This document shows, one piece after another, positions 37,094 to 48,110 of a DNA stretch of 64,000 bases. Origin of the DNA: Hyalella azteca. Taxonomy: Eukaryota > Arthropoda > Malacostraca > Amphipoda > Hyalellidae. The stretch covers positions 248,001 to 312,000 of the forward strand of contig NW_025935717.1 of NCBI RefSeq assembly GCF_000764305.2, read 5' to 3'. The position numbers and the translations under genes were made by a program. The notes beneath the pieces were generated by a model. The model was given only the letters and a program-made list of their open reading frames with translations, made no database searches and was not told where the DNA came from. Every line of letters starts with the position of its first letter. The stretch's first letter is position 1.

Positions 37094-40000
37094 TATCAAT
37101 GCAAAAAATGACCACAAACAATACATTTTCTTTTTACCCAATTGTTTGAATTTATCGGTCAATCAACAATCTATTGAAGTATTTAAGTCACGTTCAACGG
37201 TATGCATGCAGTAAACATTGGACTCCATTAGGTAGATAGTCAATTTATTGAAGAGGTGAAAGGTTCAGAAATCATAATTGCGAAATTTTGTAGTCATTTT
37301 AGAGTGCCCGGGGACCATGAATGCCCCTAGATGCTGAAATAACATTAGCATCTCCTTGGGGAATCAATCCATTTCTTTATTTGTTAAATATTTTTCCTGA
37401 AATTTATGTTCAGAAATGCCCACTGACAAATCATCGAGATGGACATTTATTTGTCATTTACGTACATTGTATAGAAAACAAATCTGAACTTATTCTAATT
37501 AGCTTCAGTTTGGAGATCATTATGGCCGAGGGCAGAATGAGAGCGGAAAGTCTTATCATGGAAATTTATAAAAATCTTGATGTATCCTATGGGATATAGC
37601 CTAAGCATAGTCTTAGAAAAAAATTAACGAAGCAAAGACAAAAAACACCATGTCACAAGTGTTGACGTTGACGATGCACTGGGATCTTATCTCCTGGCCT
37701 TTACCTACATCTAAAATAAGTAAACGAACTACAGAACACGACCGGAAAACACGACCGGACAAACTAATTTCCCGAACAGAGGTCAAGTAATACAGCTGGA
37801 CCTTACGAAGCGTGACGCTTCTTTTATTAAATAGTCACTAAAGCTGGAAGTCTTGAGCAATTATTTAAATGTAAATCTTAATAAAATCATTAGTCAAAGA
37901 AGCATCAAGCGTCACTTGAGAGGTTAGCAAGCCTCTGAACACACAAATGTGGATGTCTCCAAACATTGAGGTTGTCGTTGATAATAATTATGAACTTTGG
38001 GGCAAGTATCGATGTCAGCAACGGATAAATTTGAGTAAACAAAATAATTTCATCATAATTATGAATATCAGAATATTTATGCTTTGTATGTAATTTTATG
38101 CAAGGGAGTACCTAAAAAGTGTATTAGTGCGGCGAATGACATAAAAGTAACGAAAAATAGGAATATTTCCATCAATATTACCATTATCGTGCATTGATAT
38201 TGAAAATTTCTCTGAAAACTCATTCTTGACAGAGTGCTAAAATTAACGTCCAGGGCGGCATGAGTGAGACTCAAAAATTTACACGAGAAGTTAAGCTTTT
38301 GATTTTGAATAAATCTCATGCAGCGTGTTTAAAATACATAATCTTGGCTGAAACCAATTTTTATAAAATAGAGGTTTTTCATAAATTGGAAAGCTGATTA
38401 CCGGATTACATTATTACATAAGAAAAATTGATAACACACGCCTTATCGTGAAATAAATACATATAAAATACCTCAGAATAATACGCTTTGGTATGGGCTA
38501 CACGAATTCTTGTGATTTTCAATCGTTTTTCAGACCAATCAATACACATTATAAATATATACCCGTTGACACAAGCCACAATATATGTAACCGCAGGTGG
38601 CTAGGTGGGTTCAATAAAACCCTTCATCCACTGAAGGGAACTATGTAGCATGTCTGTAGAGACGTATAAGATTTAAACGGTTCATGTATTCACGGACAAA
38701 GGATGAGGATAAGAGTTGTAACATGAATTCATTTTAACACAAAAGCAGATTCATATAAAATGTAGCCACAGACCTGCAACTGAACTGATGGCTGGTTAGA
38801 GAAATCCAAGAGTCTAGCATGTGGCATGATTAGAATATATATATTTTTTGCGTATGTGTAGATTTACATTTGACATTTTTATAAAAGAGTCTATTAAAAA
38901 AGAATAAACTGCGTAATTTTAGCAGTCAGAATACAATAATTTATTTATTATCATTCTTTAAAGTGTCGTCATTGAAAGAAAATTTTAAAATTTACAGACG
39001 ATTTGACTATCGTAGTGTTAGTCTTCTTATTATGAAAAAACCCGAGTCATATTACCACTCATTTTGTCCTATAAGTACCACCCAAGATTGCAAGGACAAT
39101 AGATGCAGCTTCTCAACCCTGAGGCCCAAGTGAGGCGGAGCGCACCTTACAATGAACAACATCAAGTTATGAACAAGAGTTATTCAATTAAATGCCTTGA
39201 ACTCTGAGCTCATTGACTTCAAGATAGACATACGTAGACATGACTTCAAGATAGACATACATAAATGGATATCATGAATAATGTCGTGAAGAACAGACAG
39301 AGTAGCCATTATCAGGTACAGTGGAGCAGTGTGAAAAACGGCAATGGAGATTCATTTGCGCTGAACTTCCGTTTGGCTAAAGAGATGTGCGCTGCTCTAA
39401 ACTAGTGGCTCAGTAGTGGGCGCACAAAAACACACTTACTCAAAACGTCATCAAGAAACTGTGCAAGGCCAGTACAGCGCGGCTATGTTTAATTCTAGCA
39501 TCGTCATAATCCCGTTTGATCCAACCACCTCAAGCCTCGCCTAGTCACGTTGCTTTAAAACGGCTTCGACCCTGTCGATCATTTCTCAGCTATGGGTGAG
39601 ACGAGTCGCTGCGTCGTCGATAGGAGCTCTCACGGCCTCCCGGGTGAAAATAAACAGCTGGACGGAGCTACTTCTCACCAACTTCATGACAATGATGGCG
39701 TCGACGACTGCCTGGATAACTAGGACATTTCTGGACGTGGCTACGACATGGCAGTTTTTAGCCTAGTCTCCCAGCCGCGTGCGTTAAGGGATCACTCCCT
39801 TAACCATACTTCTTGCAGCACCAGAGTACATCAAAAGAAGTTCCTGATCCACACTTAAGAAAGGATAACATCATTCCTTCTCCCCGTCCGGACATTATAA
39901 CTCACTCATCTATGGCGCTGTGGCCGCCTCTACCCTGCCTGCCTTCATAACATCAGTGAAGGCTTCTCCTCCACTAATATAGATGAGTTATAAACCATTG

Positions 40001-41189
40001 AAGAAAATTTTAAATCATAATTTTCATTCAAAAGCGTACGCGCGTCTTATGGAAATTAAATGTGGAGCTTTCTTCGAGTCATCGGGATAACTACATCAGA
40101 AAATCGTAATTCCTTAATAGTTAAAAATATAACGCGATCGTTCGTAACACCGCTTATAGCTACTAGAAACTATATAATAATTTAATACCTAAAGGAAGTA
40201 CAAGCTGATTTTAAACATAAACAGTTTCAAAACGTTTTATAAATTAAAAACCAATAAGTTAGAGGTAAGAACGAGTTTATAATTTTAATGAAAAGATGAA
40301 CTTATGAGTAACTTATTGACACTAAAAAAAACTTAAAGTATCTGTACTTTCCATGGAAGAAACGAAGGTAACCTGAAGTTGCAAGAACCAATTAAATCGA
40401 CAGTATTACTTGATACAATATAGCAAACAATAAACATAAAACAAGATGCAAAATAAATTTCATCCATTTATACCGAATAAAGTACGCATAACACTAAAAT
40501 GAGCAGACCAGAAGCTTCTTTAAAAGTTGAGATCAGATTTTCAAGCATCAGTTATACTGAAGTGATGAATTTCGATGCCGATTATTTCCGTATTACACTC
40601 ACTGAATAGGAATTCAACGCAAGAAGTCATCATGTCATGAATTTCCAATACAAAGCTGGTCTCGGTACACCATAAAGGCTGCTCAAAAGGTCATGAAAAA
40701 AAAGAGGTTAACAAAATTCTTCTTTCTTAGAGGCGCGGATGGCGTTATTGGAATCGGATGATTTACTCGTGACTAAACATTGCATTGATATTACATTGCA
40801 CTAGTGATAACTTAACACTTTTGGAAAAAAAAACAGAATAAATTAGAGAAATGGTGCCCTCTTTAAAAAGCTACATAAATCGGTAACTTAATGCTGGAAG
40901 TACACTGATACTTTCTTTGAACTTCACTTTTGTATATTACAAATTACGGTATTCGGAAACTGTAAGGCTATCAATTTAGAGATTATTTCAATGTTCATAG
41001 ACGCCACAGGCGTCAGGAAAATCAGTTCTCTTAGGCCTTCATGATGCAGCTTCCAAATTAAGCTGTAGTATATTTCCCAGGCGTGGAAGAATTTACTAAA
41101 ATCGAAACTCTTCATCTAATAATGTACCATACCATCGTTTGTAAGTCGATTAAACGTTGTAATATTCAGTTGTATAAAGTCTTTGAAGA
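37094..41189. other. Intergenic between WDR89 and YOD1
   Basis: Both genes should have 3' UTRs at the edges. Apart from the GC-rich block near 39470-39995, the DNA is AT-rich with no supported gene. A small direct repeat, 'acttcaagatagacatac', lies at 39210-39260. Confidence 0.5.
39470..39995. other. GC-rich, coding-like block of unknown origin
   Basis: Base composition here is clearly higher in GC than the surroundings. The minus strand from about 39755 reads open for about 55 codons (V-V-A-T-S-R-N-V-L-V-I-Q-A-V-V-D and onward) before a TGA near 39591. The plus strand has a 43-codon frame from ATG at 39593. No family is recognised. The right part contains an inverted pair, 'ttataactcactcatctat' against 'atagatgagttataa' (39895-39992), which suggests a mobile-element fragment. 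Confidence 0.4.
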
Positions 41190-41408
41190 CTAGCAGGCCT
41201 TAACCTCCTCGAAGGCAGTGTGTGCCGTGGACTTGGCGTGCTGTACAGCCTCCGTCTCACCCCGCAGCTTAAGGCCACACTGGCCGCACTGAAGCGTGAA
41301 GTTGTCGGTGTTGGTGAAGCTGCCACTGGCGTGAGCCTGCGATGCCAACTCCAAAGCCTGCGCCAGAATTGCATCGTCGTTGCTCGAAAACGACGTGTAA
41401 TACATGCC
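41190..41408 (-). CDS. YOD1: YOD1 exon 6 (terminal, zinc finger)
   Basis: This encodes residues 349-420: S-F-S-S-N-D-D-A-I-L-A-Q-A-L-E-L-A, then a C2H2 finger with Cys389, Cys392, His405 and His411 (C-G-Q-C ... H-A-K-S-T-A-H). This is the C-terminal finger typical of YOD1/OTU1. The acceptor 'cgcacag' precedes 41408 and the stop is at 41190-41192. A 442 bp hairpin MITE sits only 54 bases upstream of this acceptor. Confidence 0.93.
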   Translation of the reverse strand, partial: GMYYTSFSSNDDAILAQALELASQAHASGSFTNTDNFTLQCGQCGLKLRGETEAVQHAKSTAHTAFEEVKAC

Positions 41409-42060
41409 CTGTGCGAATAAGTAAAAGTTTAGTAGTCTTGCAAACATAGGATGAATACCTACAGTGGGGGGAAATAAATATTCGTACACTTGAAAAATCG
41501 TATTTTAATGTATGTAAGTACACAAACTTAACAGGAAAAGTGATTTAAATTATGTATAGAGACGCATAGTATTCAAAAATACTATCAAAAGAAATTAAAT
41601 CTCAATGCAACAAAAAACAATGCAACATGTTCACTTTTCGAGTGAAAAAAGTATTCGTACAAAACAATAAATCCGCATTATTTTAATTTAATACATATTG
41701 TTTTGTACGAATACTTTTTTCACCCGACAAGTGAACATGTTGCATTGTTTTTTGTTGCATTGAGATTTAATTTCTTTTGATAGTATTTTTGAATACTATG
41801 CGTCTCTATACATAATTTAAATCACTTTTCCTGTTAAGTTTGTGTACTTACATACATTAAAATACGATTTTTCAAGTGTACGAATATTTATTTCCCGCCA
41901 CTGTATAACTCGATACATGCCCTATGCGTATAGGCGTTGGTTTAGTATTGTTGCTAACATGGGATGAACACCTATAACCCAAGACATACCCGTACCCTGT
42001 GCGAACAAGTGTTAGTTTAGTATTGTTGCTATATAAGATGAATACCTAAGTAGTTGAAAT
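41409..42060 (-). repeat. Tandem copies of the YOD1 exon 6 acceptor region, three
   Basis: On the minus strand the stretch from 'aggtattcatcctatg' through the acceptor 'cgcacag' into 'ggcatgta' occurs three times. One copy is at the real exon, one has its acceptor-like 'catag' at 41922-41925, and one has 'cacag' near 41998-42001. Spacing is about 70-75 bp once the MITE between the first two is discounted. The outer copies have diverged by 15-25 percent by eye. Confidence 0.8.
41462..41903. mobile_element. Hairpin MITE with TA target duplication
   Basis: Two arms of about 208 bp are almost perfect reverse complements around a loop of about 26 bases near 41670-41695. The termini are 'cagtggggggaaataaatat' and the complement of 'atatttatttcccgccactg', flanked by TA at 41460-41461 and 41904-41905. 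CAGTG ends with TA duplications point to the Tc1/mariner group (family knowledge). No protein frame is present. The near identity of the arms implies recent origin or arm homogenisation. It lies in the last YOD1 intron. Confidence 0.93.
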
Positions 42061-42487
42061 CCAATCAGCCTACAATAAGATTTCTTCTATTTTTTTACAC
42101 TAGGTCCATTAAAATCACGACCATGGTCGATTCGACTTGTGAAGGTATATTATAATCATAAGACTGTCACAGAAAATGTGTAGAATATGCATTTACAATC
42201 ATATTACTTGAAAAAAACTAGAAGTGTTTTTAAATCGTTACTATGCAGTAATTGCGCCGCAATTGGTAAAATGGTAACTATACCTATATTATTAACTTGC
42301 AACTGACCGCGTATCAAAGTACTGATGTAAAAAACAATTCAATGCGAAAAATTATCACCATTCATTGAATTTTCTAACGACGGGAAACATGTACGTTCAT
42401 TTCGTCATTATCTACGTAACAATTAGAAATATTAAAATGCCCTGCTTATTTGAATGAGCTATTTACTCTGCAGGTTATGAGGCTTAC

Positions 42488-42581
42488 GTTTACCACCGGA
42501 GATTCCATGTGCAGAGGATCATAGTGGATGCCGTCATAGAGGAGGAAGACGCGCAACGGATACTTGGAGGACTCCCCAAAC
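42488..42581 (-). CDS. YOD1: YOD1 exon 5 (catalytic histidine)
   Basis: This encodes residues 317-348: [24 protein letters not shown]. His336 in G-I-H-Y-D is the catalytic histidine of the OTU fold. Acceptor 'gagcag' precedes 42581. Donor 'aac|gtaagc' follows 42488 in phase 0. Confidence 0.94.
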
Positions 42582-43177
42582 CTGCTCATACAAAAACAAT
42601 GCATTAACATAAAAGGGTCATTTGAATATTTTAATACCCAAATGTTGAAAGGCTCTGGATATTAATTATGAACATACAGAGGGTTTCAACAAGTGCACTG
42701 AAGAAAGAAAGGCGGGAGCGCAGCCGGGCACCAAATTTGTGCACCAATCAGCCCTGAATGGAACGCCTAGCATATTTCTGTATGACAACCAATCAGCCAT
42801 ATGACCACTTTCCTCGGAGGGCAACTAACAACAACAACAACAACAAAAACCACTTTCCTCAGGGCTGATTGATCTGCTTTAATGGATGTGATCTGTCTGG
42901 TGGCTTGCAGCTGATAATGCTACCGTCCAGAAGTGTTATAGGCTACGTTCTTCAGGAAAGAGTTTTTCTTGAGGAAAGAGATTATGAAAGACCACTCGAA
43001 GCACCGCAGTGGTGGTGTCCGACAGGCATCTCTTTATGGCGAGTAGAAAAGCCAATTGGAACAAATTTATTACGATTTATTTGCGTTCAATGAATTTAAT
43101 ACTTGATAGGGAAATGAATGAAAAAAAAATTATTTTTGGAAAAGTCAACTCCAGCTATTTATACAACCGATATTTAT
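42582..43177. other. YOD1 intron 4, 5'-distal part
   Basis: Contains an (AAC)n run at 42826-42846 and a short open frame that is not supported as a gene. Confidence 0.6.
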
Positions 43178-43371
43178 CCAAAACATAGGTGAATCCCAGC
43201 ATAAACAGTGACGATCTCAAAGCGTAGAGGTCACTGAGTACCTGTTAATCCTAGCAGTTCTGGCATCAACAGTAACGATCTCAACGGCGTAGAGGTCACT
43301 GAGTAACTGTTAATCCTAGCAGTTCTGGCATCAACAGTGACGATCTCAACGGCGTAGAGGTCACTGAGTAC
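43178..43371 (-). repeat. 65 bp tandem copies of the YOD1 exon 4 donor, in intron 4
   Basis: The last 60 or so bases of exon 4, plus the donor, are repeated at exactly 65 bp (unit boundaries near 43372, 43307 and 43242). The final copy decays near 43180. On the minus strand each unit reads 'ctcagtgacctctacgccgt' onward to 'ggattaacag'. The copy boundary at 43307 has TT instead of GT and so has lost its donor. The one at 43242 keeps GT. Confidence 0.95.
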
Positions 43372-43600
43372 CTGTTAATCCTAGCAGTTCTGGCATCAAC
43401 AGTGACAATTTCAACGGCGTAGAGGTCACTGAGCACGGCCAGCTCTATCTCGCCTCCCCAGCTCTGGTCCCTGATGATCCAGGCGCAGTACTGGGCCCGT
43501 GGCTTGTCCAGCACCTCGTCAGGGATAAGGTCGTGTCTCATCCGCACGGCCTCCGCCACCTCACGACGCAAATCCTGGACCCGTGAACTGCAGATGCTTC
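43372..43600 (-). CDS. YOD1: YOD1 exon 4
   Basis: This encodes residues 241-317, the middle of the OTU domain: A-Q-Y-C-A-W-I-I-R-D-Q-S-W-G-G-E-I-E-L-A-V-L-S and V-T-V-D-A-R-T-A-R-I-N-R. These match the family's 'YCDWI..D.WGGAIE..ILS' and 'VDTQTVRIDRFGE'. The acceptor is 'tggcag' before 43600. The donor chosen is the first of the tandem series, 'aacag|gtactc' after 43372. It is the one that joins exon 5 in frame without adding repeated residues. Confidence 0.92.
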
Positions 43601-44175
43601 CTGCCATCACAAAATTTCCTCATTAATTTAAAAAAGTGATGATGGAAGGGGAAAGTGATATTTTACTTTTAATAGAATAGAAATAAATTCGAACAATAAT
43701 CAATGTGTACTCACGAGATAATAATATCGCACAGACCTCATTAACAAATTGATTGCAATAACTCAAATTCTGGACTTTGCTACCAGCAGGTGACAAATTT
43801 GAATTCTCTCATAAGTTTGATAATTGCTATTTCAGTTAGGGAAGACGAGCCCATAATATAATTATCAGGGAATAATTTTCACATACTTACCCATCCTTTT
43901 TAGAACAATTTATACATGTACATTACATAGTAAACGCATGAAGAATGATGTACACATGGATATAATATCTACACGTAGTTACTTGTAGGTACACATATAT
44001 ACACCACTCAACAGTTAATGTGTTAATAGCCAACTAACATTCTTTGATGGATATATGAAGGTATAGATTCCTATGTAAATTTAAGCTCCACACTGGAAGA
44101 AATTATTTCTTGCAGCTTTGTCTTGTACGTATTTGATAAATACAATAATAAAAGATACAAGAATAGTTTGCTCAC
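43601..44175. other. YOD1 intron 3
   Basis: AT-rich intron, no repeat or RNA gene recognised. Confidence 0.7.
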
Positions 44176-44308
44176 CGTGCAGCACATAAACCATTGATGC
44201 AAAAAGACACGAGTTATCTGAAGGAACCTCAAGCTTCTGCAGAACACCATGAGCGCTTCCAGGAGGCAGCATCACACTCGTCTCAGAAGCACGTCCAGTT
44301 TTTATCTT
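44176..44308 (-). CDS. YOD1: YOD1 exon 3 (catalytic cysteine)
   Basis: This encodes residues 197-241, including P-S-D-N-S-C-L-F. Cys230 is the OTU nucleophile, preceded by the conserved Asp and Asn. A NAGNAG acceptor ('cagaag') allows an in-frame extra glutamine by starting at 44311. The donor 'cacg|gtgagc' follows 44176 in phase 1. Confidence 0.94.
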
Positions 44309-44871
44309 CTGCTGGTAGAAATAAATTTGAATATCAGTAAATATAAATTTCAGTAAAAAAATGGAAAATGTTGTTTATTTGATAATAAAAAATTGTTTGT
44401 AAATACATTAAAAAGTCAGTGAAAACAATAGTCAAAACAATTGGATGATTTTTAATATGGGAGCATAGCAACATGATCAAGTTCATAAAAAAATAGCATC
44501 TACTGATTCAATTAAATTTTCAATTCAATTCAAGTTACTGAAGCTAATAACTTCCACATTTCAGCCATGTACTGTGTTAGTCTAGCAATCAATTGCCAGA
44601 TAAAAAAAAAGATATTGCAAGGTAGAATCATCTAATTGGTGAGGCTTCTGAGCTTGTCAGTCAGTGTAGCTAATTTAAAATAAATTTAGTGTTAACAATT
44701 AAAGTTGAGATTATCATCTATAGTATTATTATTTTTACATATAGTGTAACAACACAACAAATATGGAACTATTTTTTAACATGTATGGTATATATTATTA
44801 TTTTTTTCATGTAAATTTTTGATTGATTACTAATAGCAATATTTAATATCCACCTACTGAATAATACTCAC
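44309..44871. other. YOD1 intron 2
   Basis: AT-rich, nothing else recognised. Confidence 0.7.
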
Positions 44872-45305
44872 ACCAGAAGCAGATCGCTTTGGTGCTTTAC
44901 TGTGAGTAGTTTCCTCTTGCCTGTCTAATTTAGGGATGGATGAGACTTTTTTACTTGGTTGAGCTGTTTGCTGCACTAAATTGGCTGCGTCTAAAACTTC
45001 AGCAGATTCTTCACAAACTTTGTTTATAGCCATAGGACCATTAATTTCAGTTGTACCAATTCTCGTGGGAGAAGAAGGTGTATTTATACAATTCTGGGCT
45101 GCATTATCAATAGGTTCCAATGCTATGGGTAGCTCAGTAGCATCTGGTTTTGATTCAGACACCACAGATGTTTGAGGAGGTCCTTCAGAATAGAGTTTGG
45201 GGTCAGTGCTTGTTCTCTTCTCAACAATGAGAACATCTCCATTTTTTATGCCAACTTCCTTCAGCTGTGAAAATTCATAGCCCTTCAATGGCTTAGGAGG
45301 ATAAC
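44872..45305 (-). CDS. YOD1: YOD1 exon 2 (end of ubiquitin-like domain and linker)
   Basis: This encodes residues 52-196. It opens with G-Y-P-P-K-P-L and V-G-I-K-N-G-D-V-L-I-V-E, the end of the N-terminal UBX-like domain found in YOD1. A Ser/Thr/Pro-rich linker of about 110 residues follows and makes this protein longer (420 aa) than human YOD1 (348 aa). Acceptor 'atgcag' precedes 45305. Donor 'ggt|gtgagt' follows 44872. Confidence 0.93.
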
Positions 45306-45875
45306 CTGCATGGAAGATCAAGATTTAGTTGAAATGGGAGCTGATCTACAAACATCTTTATAAACCACACAAGTATAAAATATCATATACTGTAAATAAA
45401 CATATTTAAAATGAAATAAAAGCATTAAATCACAACATCAGCTTGATGATAGATACAAACTTACTGAAAACTAATTATCAAATAGGTAGTTATAGTGGAC
45501 TTAAGTTACATATAAGAAGAGATGGCAGAAAAATTATAGATCTAGATTAATAAATATGGTATCATAATGATCTTTCAAAAATCCATTCAAATTATTGACA
45601 CTGAAAATCATAGATATTCAATAGTTGATTGACATGTGTCAGCATCATCATACAAGGCCTAGAACAATCTAGAATGTGAGAACCAAGATGCTAAGGTCAT
45701 CTGATTTTCTAAATTGCAAATTTACTATGAATTTAAAAACAAAGAAGTTGGCTAAAAAATTAATTGACCTGGATTCTAAAATTTTAATGTTTATAAGACA
45801 AGGCAAATTTTTGTGGGTTCTTTGTTTTAAAATTACAAGGAAACAAGGATATATTAGTAAATATCTATCACTCAC
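45306..45875. other. YOD1 intron 1
   Basis: AT-rich intron. Open frames on both strands are not supported. Confidence 0.7.
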
Positions 45876-46029
45876 CACACAAAATTTTGATCTGATGCTC
45901 AGGAATTTCTGTAGCTGAGGATAAAATCTGATGTAAGTTCTCAAAGGTTGACTCTGGTTGTAAGAAGTCAATGAGAGGCACTGAGTTGGGTCCAGCACAT
46001 CTCACGCGCAACCGGTAAGTAGATGTCAT
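45876..46029 (-). CDS. YOD1: YOD1 exon 1, ubiquitin thioesterase OTU1
   Basis: YOD1 is a cysteine-protease deubiquitinase that works with the p97/VCP ATPase in ER-associated degradation (established for the family). Six exons (46029-45876, 45305-44872, 44308-44176, 43600-43372, 42581-42488, 41408-41190) sum to 1263 nt, exactly 421 codons. Domain order is UBX-like (residues about 5-85), linker, OTU domain (about 220-345, Cys230 and His336), C2H2 finger (389-411). This exon encodes residues 1-51: M-T-S-T-Y-R-L-R-V-R-C and T-F-E-N-L-H-Q-I-L-S-S-A-T, the start of the p97-binding fold. The ATG at 46029 is the first in frame after non-coding AT-rich DNA. Unusual features are the tandem duplications at two of its splice junctions. 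Confidence 0.93.
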
Positions 46030-46794
46030 CCTATTTTATTGTTTGCAATAAACTAGAGGAAATTACCAAATGGAAATCATACAGCACGATAAAAATATCT
46101 TTCCCTAACTAAAAGTTTTTAGCTGGAATAAAGGAATAATTAAACAGCTGAGTTTTTATGCATATAAAATTACTGGCAATATTTTACTTTATACCTATAC
46201 CAAAACTCTCCTGGTCATACAGATGTACTATTTTTTTTGTTAGAATTTTTCTGGTAAAAATAAACAAACGCAGTTATTAGCAATTTTCCAATGGCTTTCA
46301 CTGGACAAGAAATGCAAATGTGCTTAACAATTGCACATAATTGAAAGTTACTTGCCTCAGAATACATCACCTTATACTCCAAGTGGAAGATAGATACTGG
46401 TATATTCACTTTCATGTCATGATATGACAATTTGACTGACTAATTCAGACCAAGAATTGGCATACACTGGTTTCAGGAAGTTTATTTCACATGGAAATTA
46501 TCCATGTGAAATGGAAATCCATCATCTTAGGCCAAAAAGCCAACATCTTCCTGAGTATGTTGAGACCAGTAAAGCAACCTTAAAATTAACACCATCATAT
46601 AGATATTGAAAGAAATTTTGAAGTAAAGCAGGGAATTAGAAATGAGCAGGATTCTAGAAAAATTTATCATTTATTAGAATGCTATCAAGGCTCCAAAGTC
46701 ATACATTTTTGTTAAATTTGAAATCTTGCAGCTTTTTGGTAATAAAATAAGATATGATTTATTTAGTACCACTCTTGTGGCTACAAAAAGGTAA
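46030..46794. other. Upstream of YOD1
   Basis: The promoter and 5' UTR of YOD1 should lie here. No TATA box or other motif can be assigned with confidence. Confidence 0.5.
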
Positions 46795-47082
46795 TTGATT
46801 TGGGTTAGATTGAATTGCCTTGGGTTGAATTGCTTGTGGCTGCATTAGGTTGGGTTGAATTGGTTAGGAATTAGGATTACATTGGGTTGGGTTGAATAGG
46901 TTTGGGCTATATTGGATAGGGTTCATTTGGATGGGGTTGGGATTGGTTGAAATTTGAATATGGTTGGGATGAATTTGGTTGGGGTGAATTAGGTTGGGAT
47001 GAATTTCTTTGGGATGAATTGGGTGAGGATGTGAGGTTGAATTAGGCAGGATTGAATTGGTTTGAATTGCACTATGTTGCGT
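46795..47082. repeat. GT-rich degenerate repeat, left part
   Basis: Irregular units of 'ggttgggatgaatt' and 'gggttgaattgg' with strong strand asymmetry (G and T on plus). The same composition resumes at 48063-48110, so the array was split by the solo LTR. Confidence 0.8.
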
Positions 47083-48058
47083 TGTTACCGGGGGTAATCT
47101 TAGGGCAGACCAAGCTCATGTGTTTCAGCTAACAAATGTCTATTATCGATTTCATTTATTTATTGTTTTCACTTATTGCAAACATGGTTATTATTTGTCA
47201 TATTTCATGCATTTGTGTCTAATGTCGCCCTATGTTTTATGTCTCGTTTCAGGTATTGAACGACCCCATAAACCTATATTAATGCATGCCAAATAAACTT
47301 GTCTCGAGTTAACAGAATGTTCTGAAACTCGCACCGACATCACCAGTTGGTGAGTTGGCTGTTTAGTAATTATCAATTATTTAATTACCAATTATTTAAT
47401 TATCAATTATGTCTAATGTACATATTTTAGGCTGATTGTTTTATGCATTTTGGTTCTCATTCATTGTATTGTCATTTATTGTTACAATGGTTCTTTTCAT
47501 ATCTGTCAGCTTGATTAATTTTTAGTGCGATGCTTGTGCTTGCAATAATTACTTTGATTGTTTTCTTAAATCATTTTTGCACTTAAAAGATCTGCACTTG
47601 CATTTGCTCGTCACTGTTTTAATTCTATATAATATATTCCTTAATTCACTATCCTATTTTGTTGATCATGTTTAAAGTCAAATTAACTTTACTAAATTCC
47701 CTCACACAGCAAATAAATTATTATGTCTCTTATTGCATGTATATTGATGTTCATTTGTTTGTTTCAGTTGCTGTGCGTTTCACTCCACAAATTGTTTCAT
47801 TCCATAGTTTCATGTTTACTGTCTTTAGTTTATTTGAGTGGTTATTGATTCGGTTTTGACTGAGTTTGGCAAACTATTTTTTATTGTATAAAAATTTTAA
47901 CATATTGGCTTTTCTTTTAATAAATGAAAATAAATACTTAAATAAAAGCAAATCCCTAAGTAATTCATTAATTCCCGTTTTCTGTGACGAGCACTATAAG
48001 AGTAAATTTCAGTAAGTGAACAACGAGTTTGTTCCACCCGCTAGTGCGCCCGGTTACA
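47083..48058. mobile_element. Solo LTR of a retrotransposon
   Basis: A 976 bp segment starts 'tgttaccggg' and ends 'cccggttaca', giving the TG...CA ends and short inverted termini of an LTR. It is flanked by a 4-base direct repeat, GCGT, at 47079-47082 and 48059-48062. AATAAA motifs at about 47293 and 47920 fit a polyadenylation role. No second LTR or gag/pol frame is in the window. The ends suit a Gypsy or BEL/Pao element, but the class cannot be decided here. Confidence 0.75.
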
Positions 48059-48062
48059 GCGT

Positions 48063-48110
48063 ATCGTTTGATTGGGTTTAGTTGAATGGGGTTGGGTTGT
48101 GTATGCTCTT
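48063..48110. repeat. GT-rich degenerate repeat, right part
   Basis: Continuation of the 46795-47082 array beyond the LTR ('gattgggtttagttgaatgg'). Confidence 0.7.
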
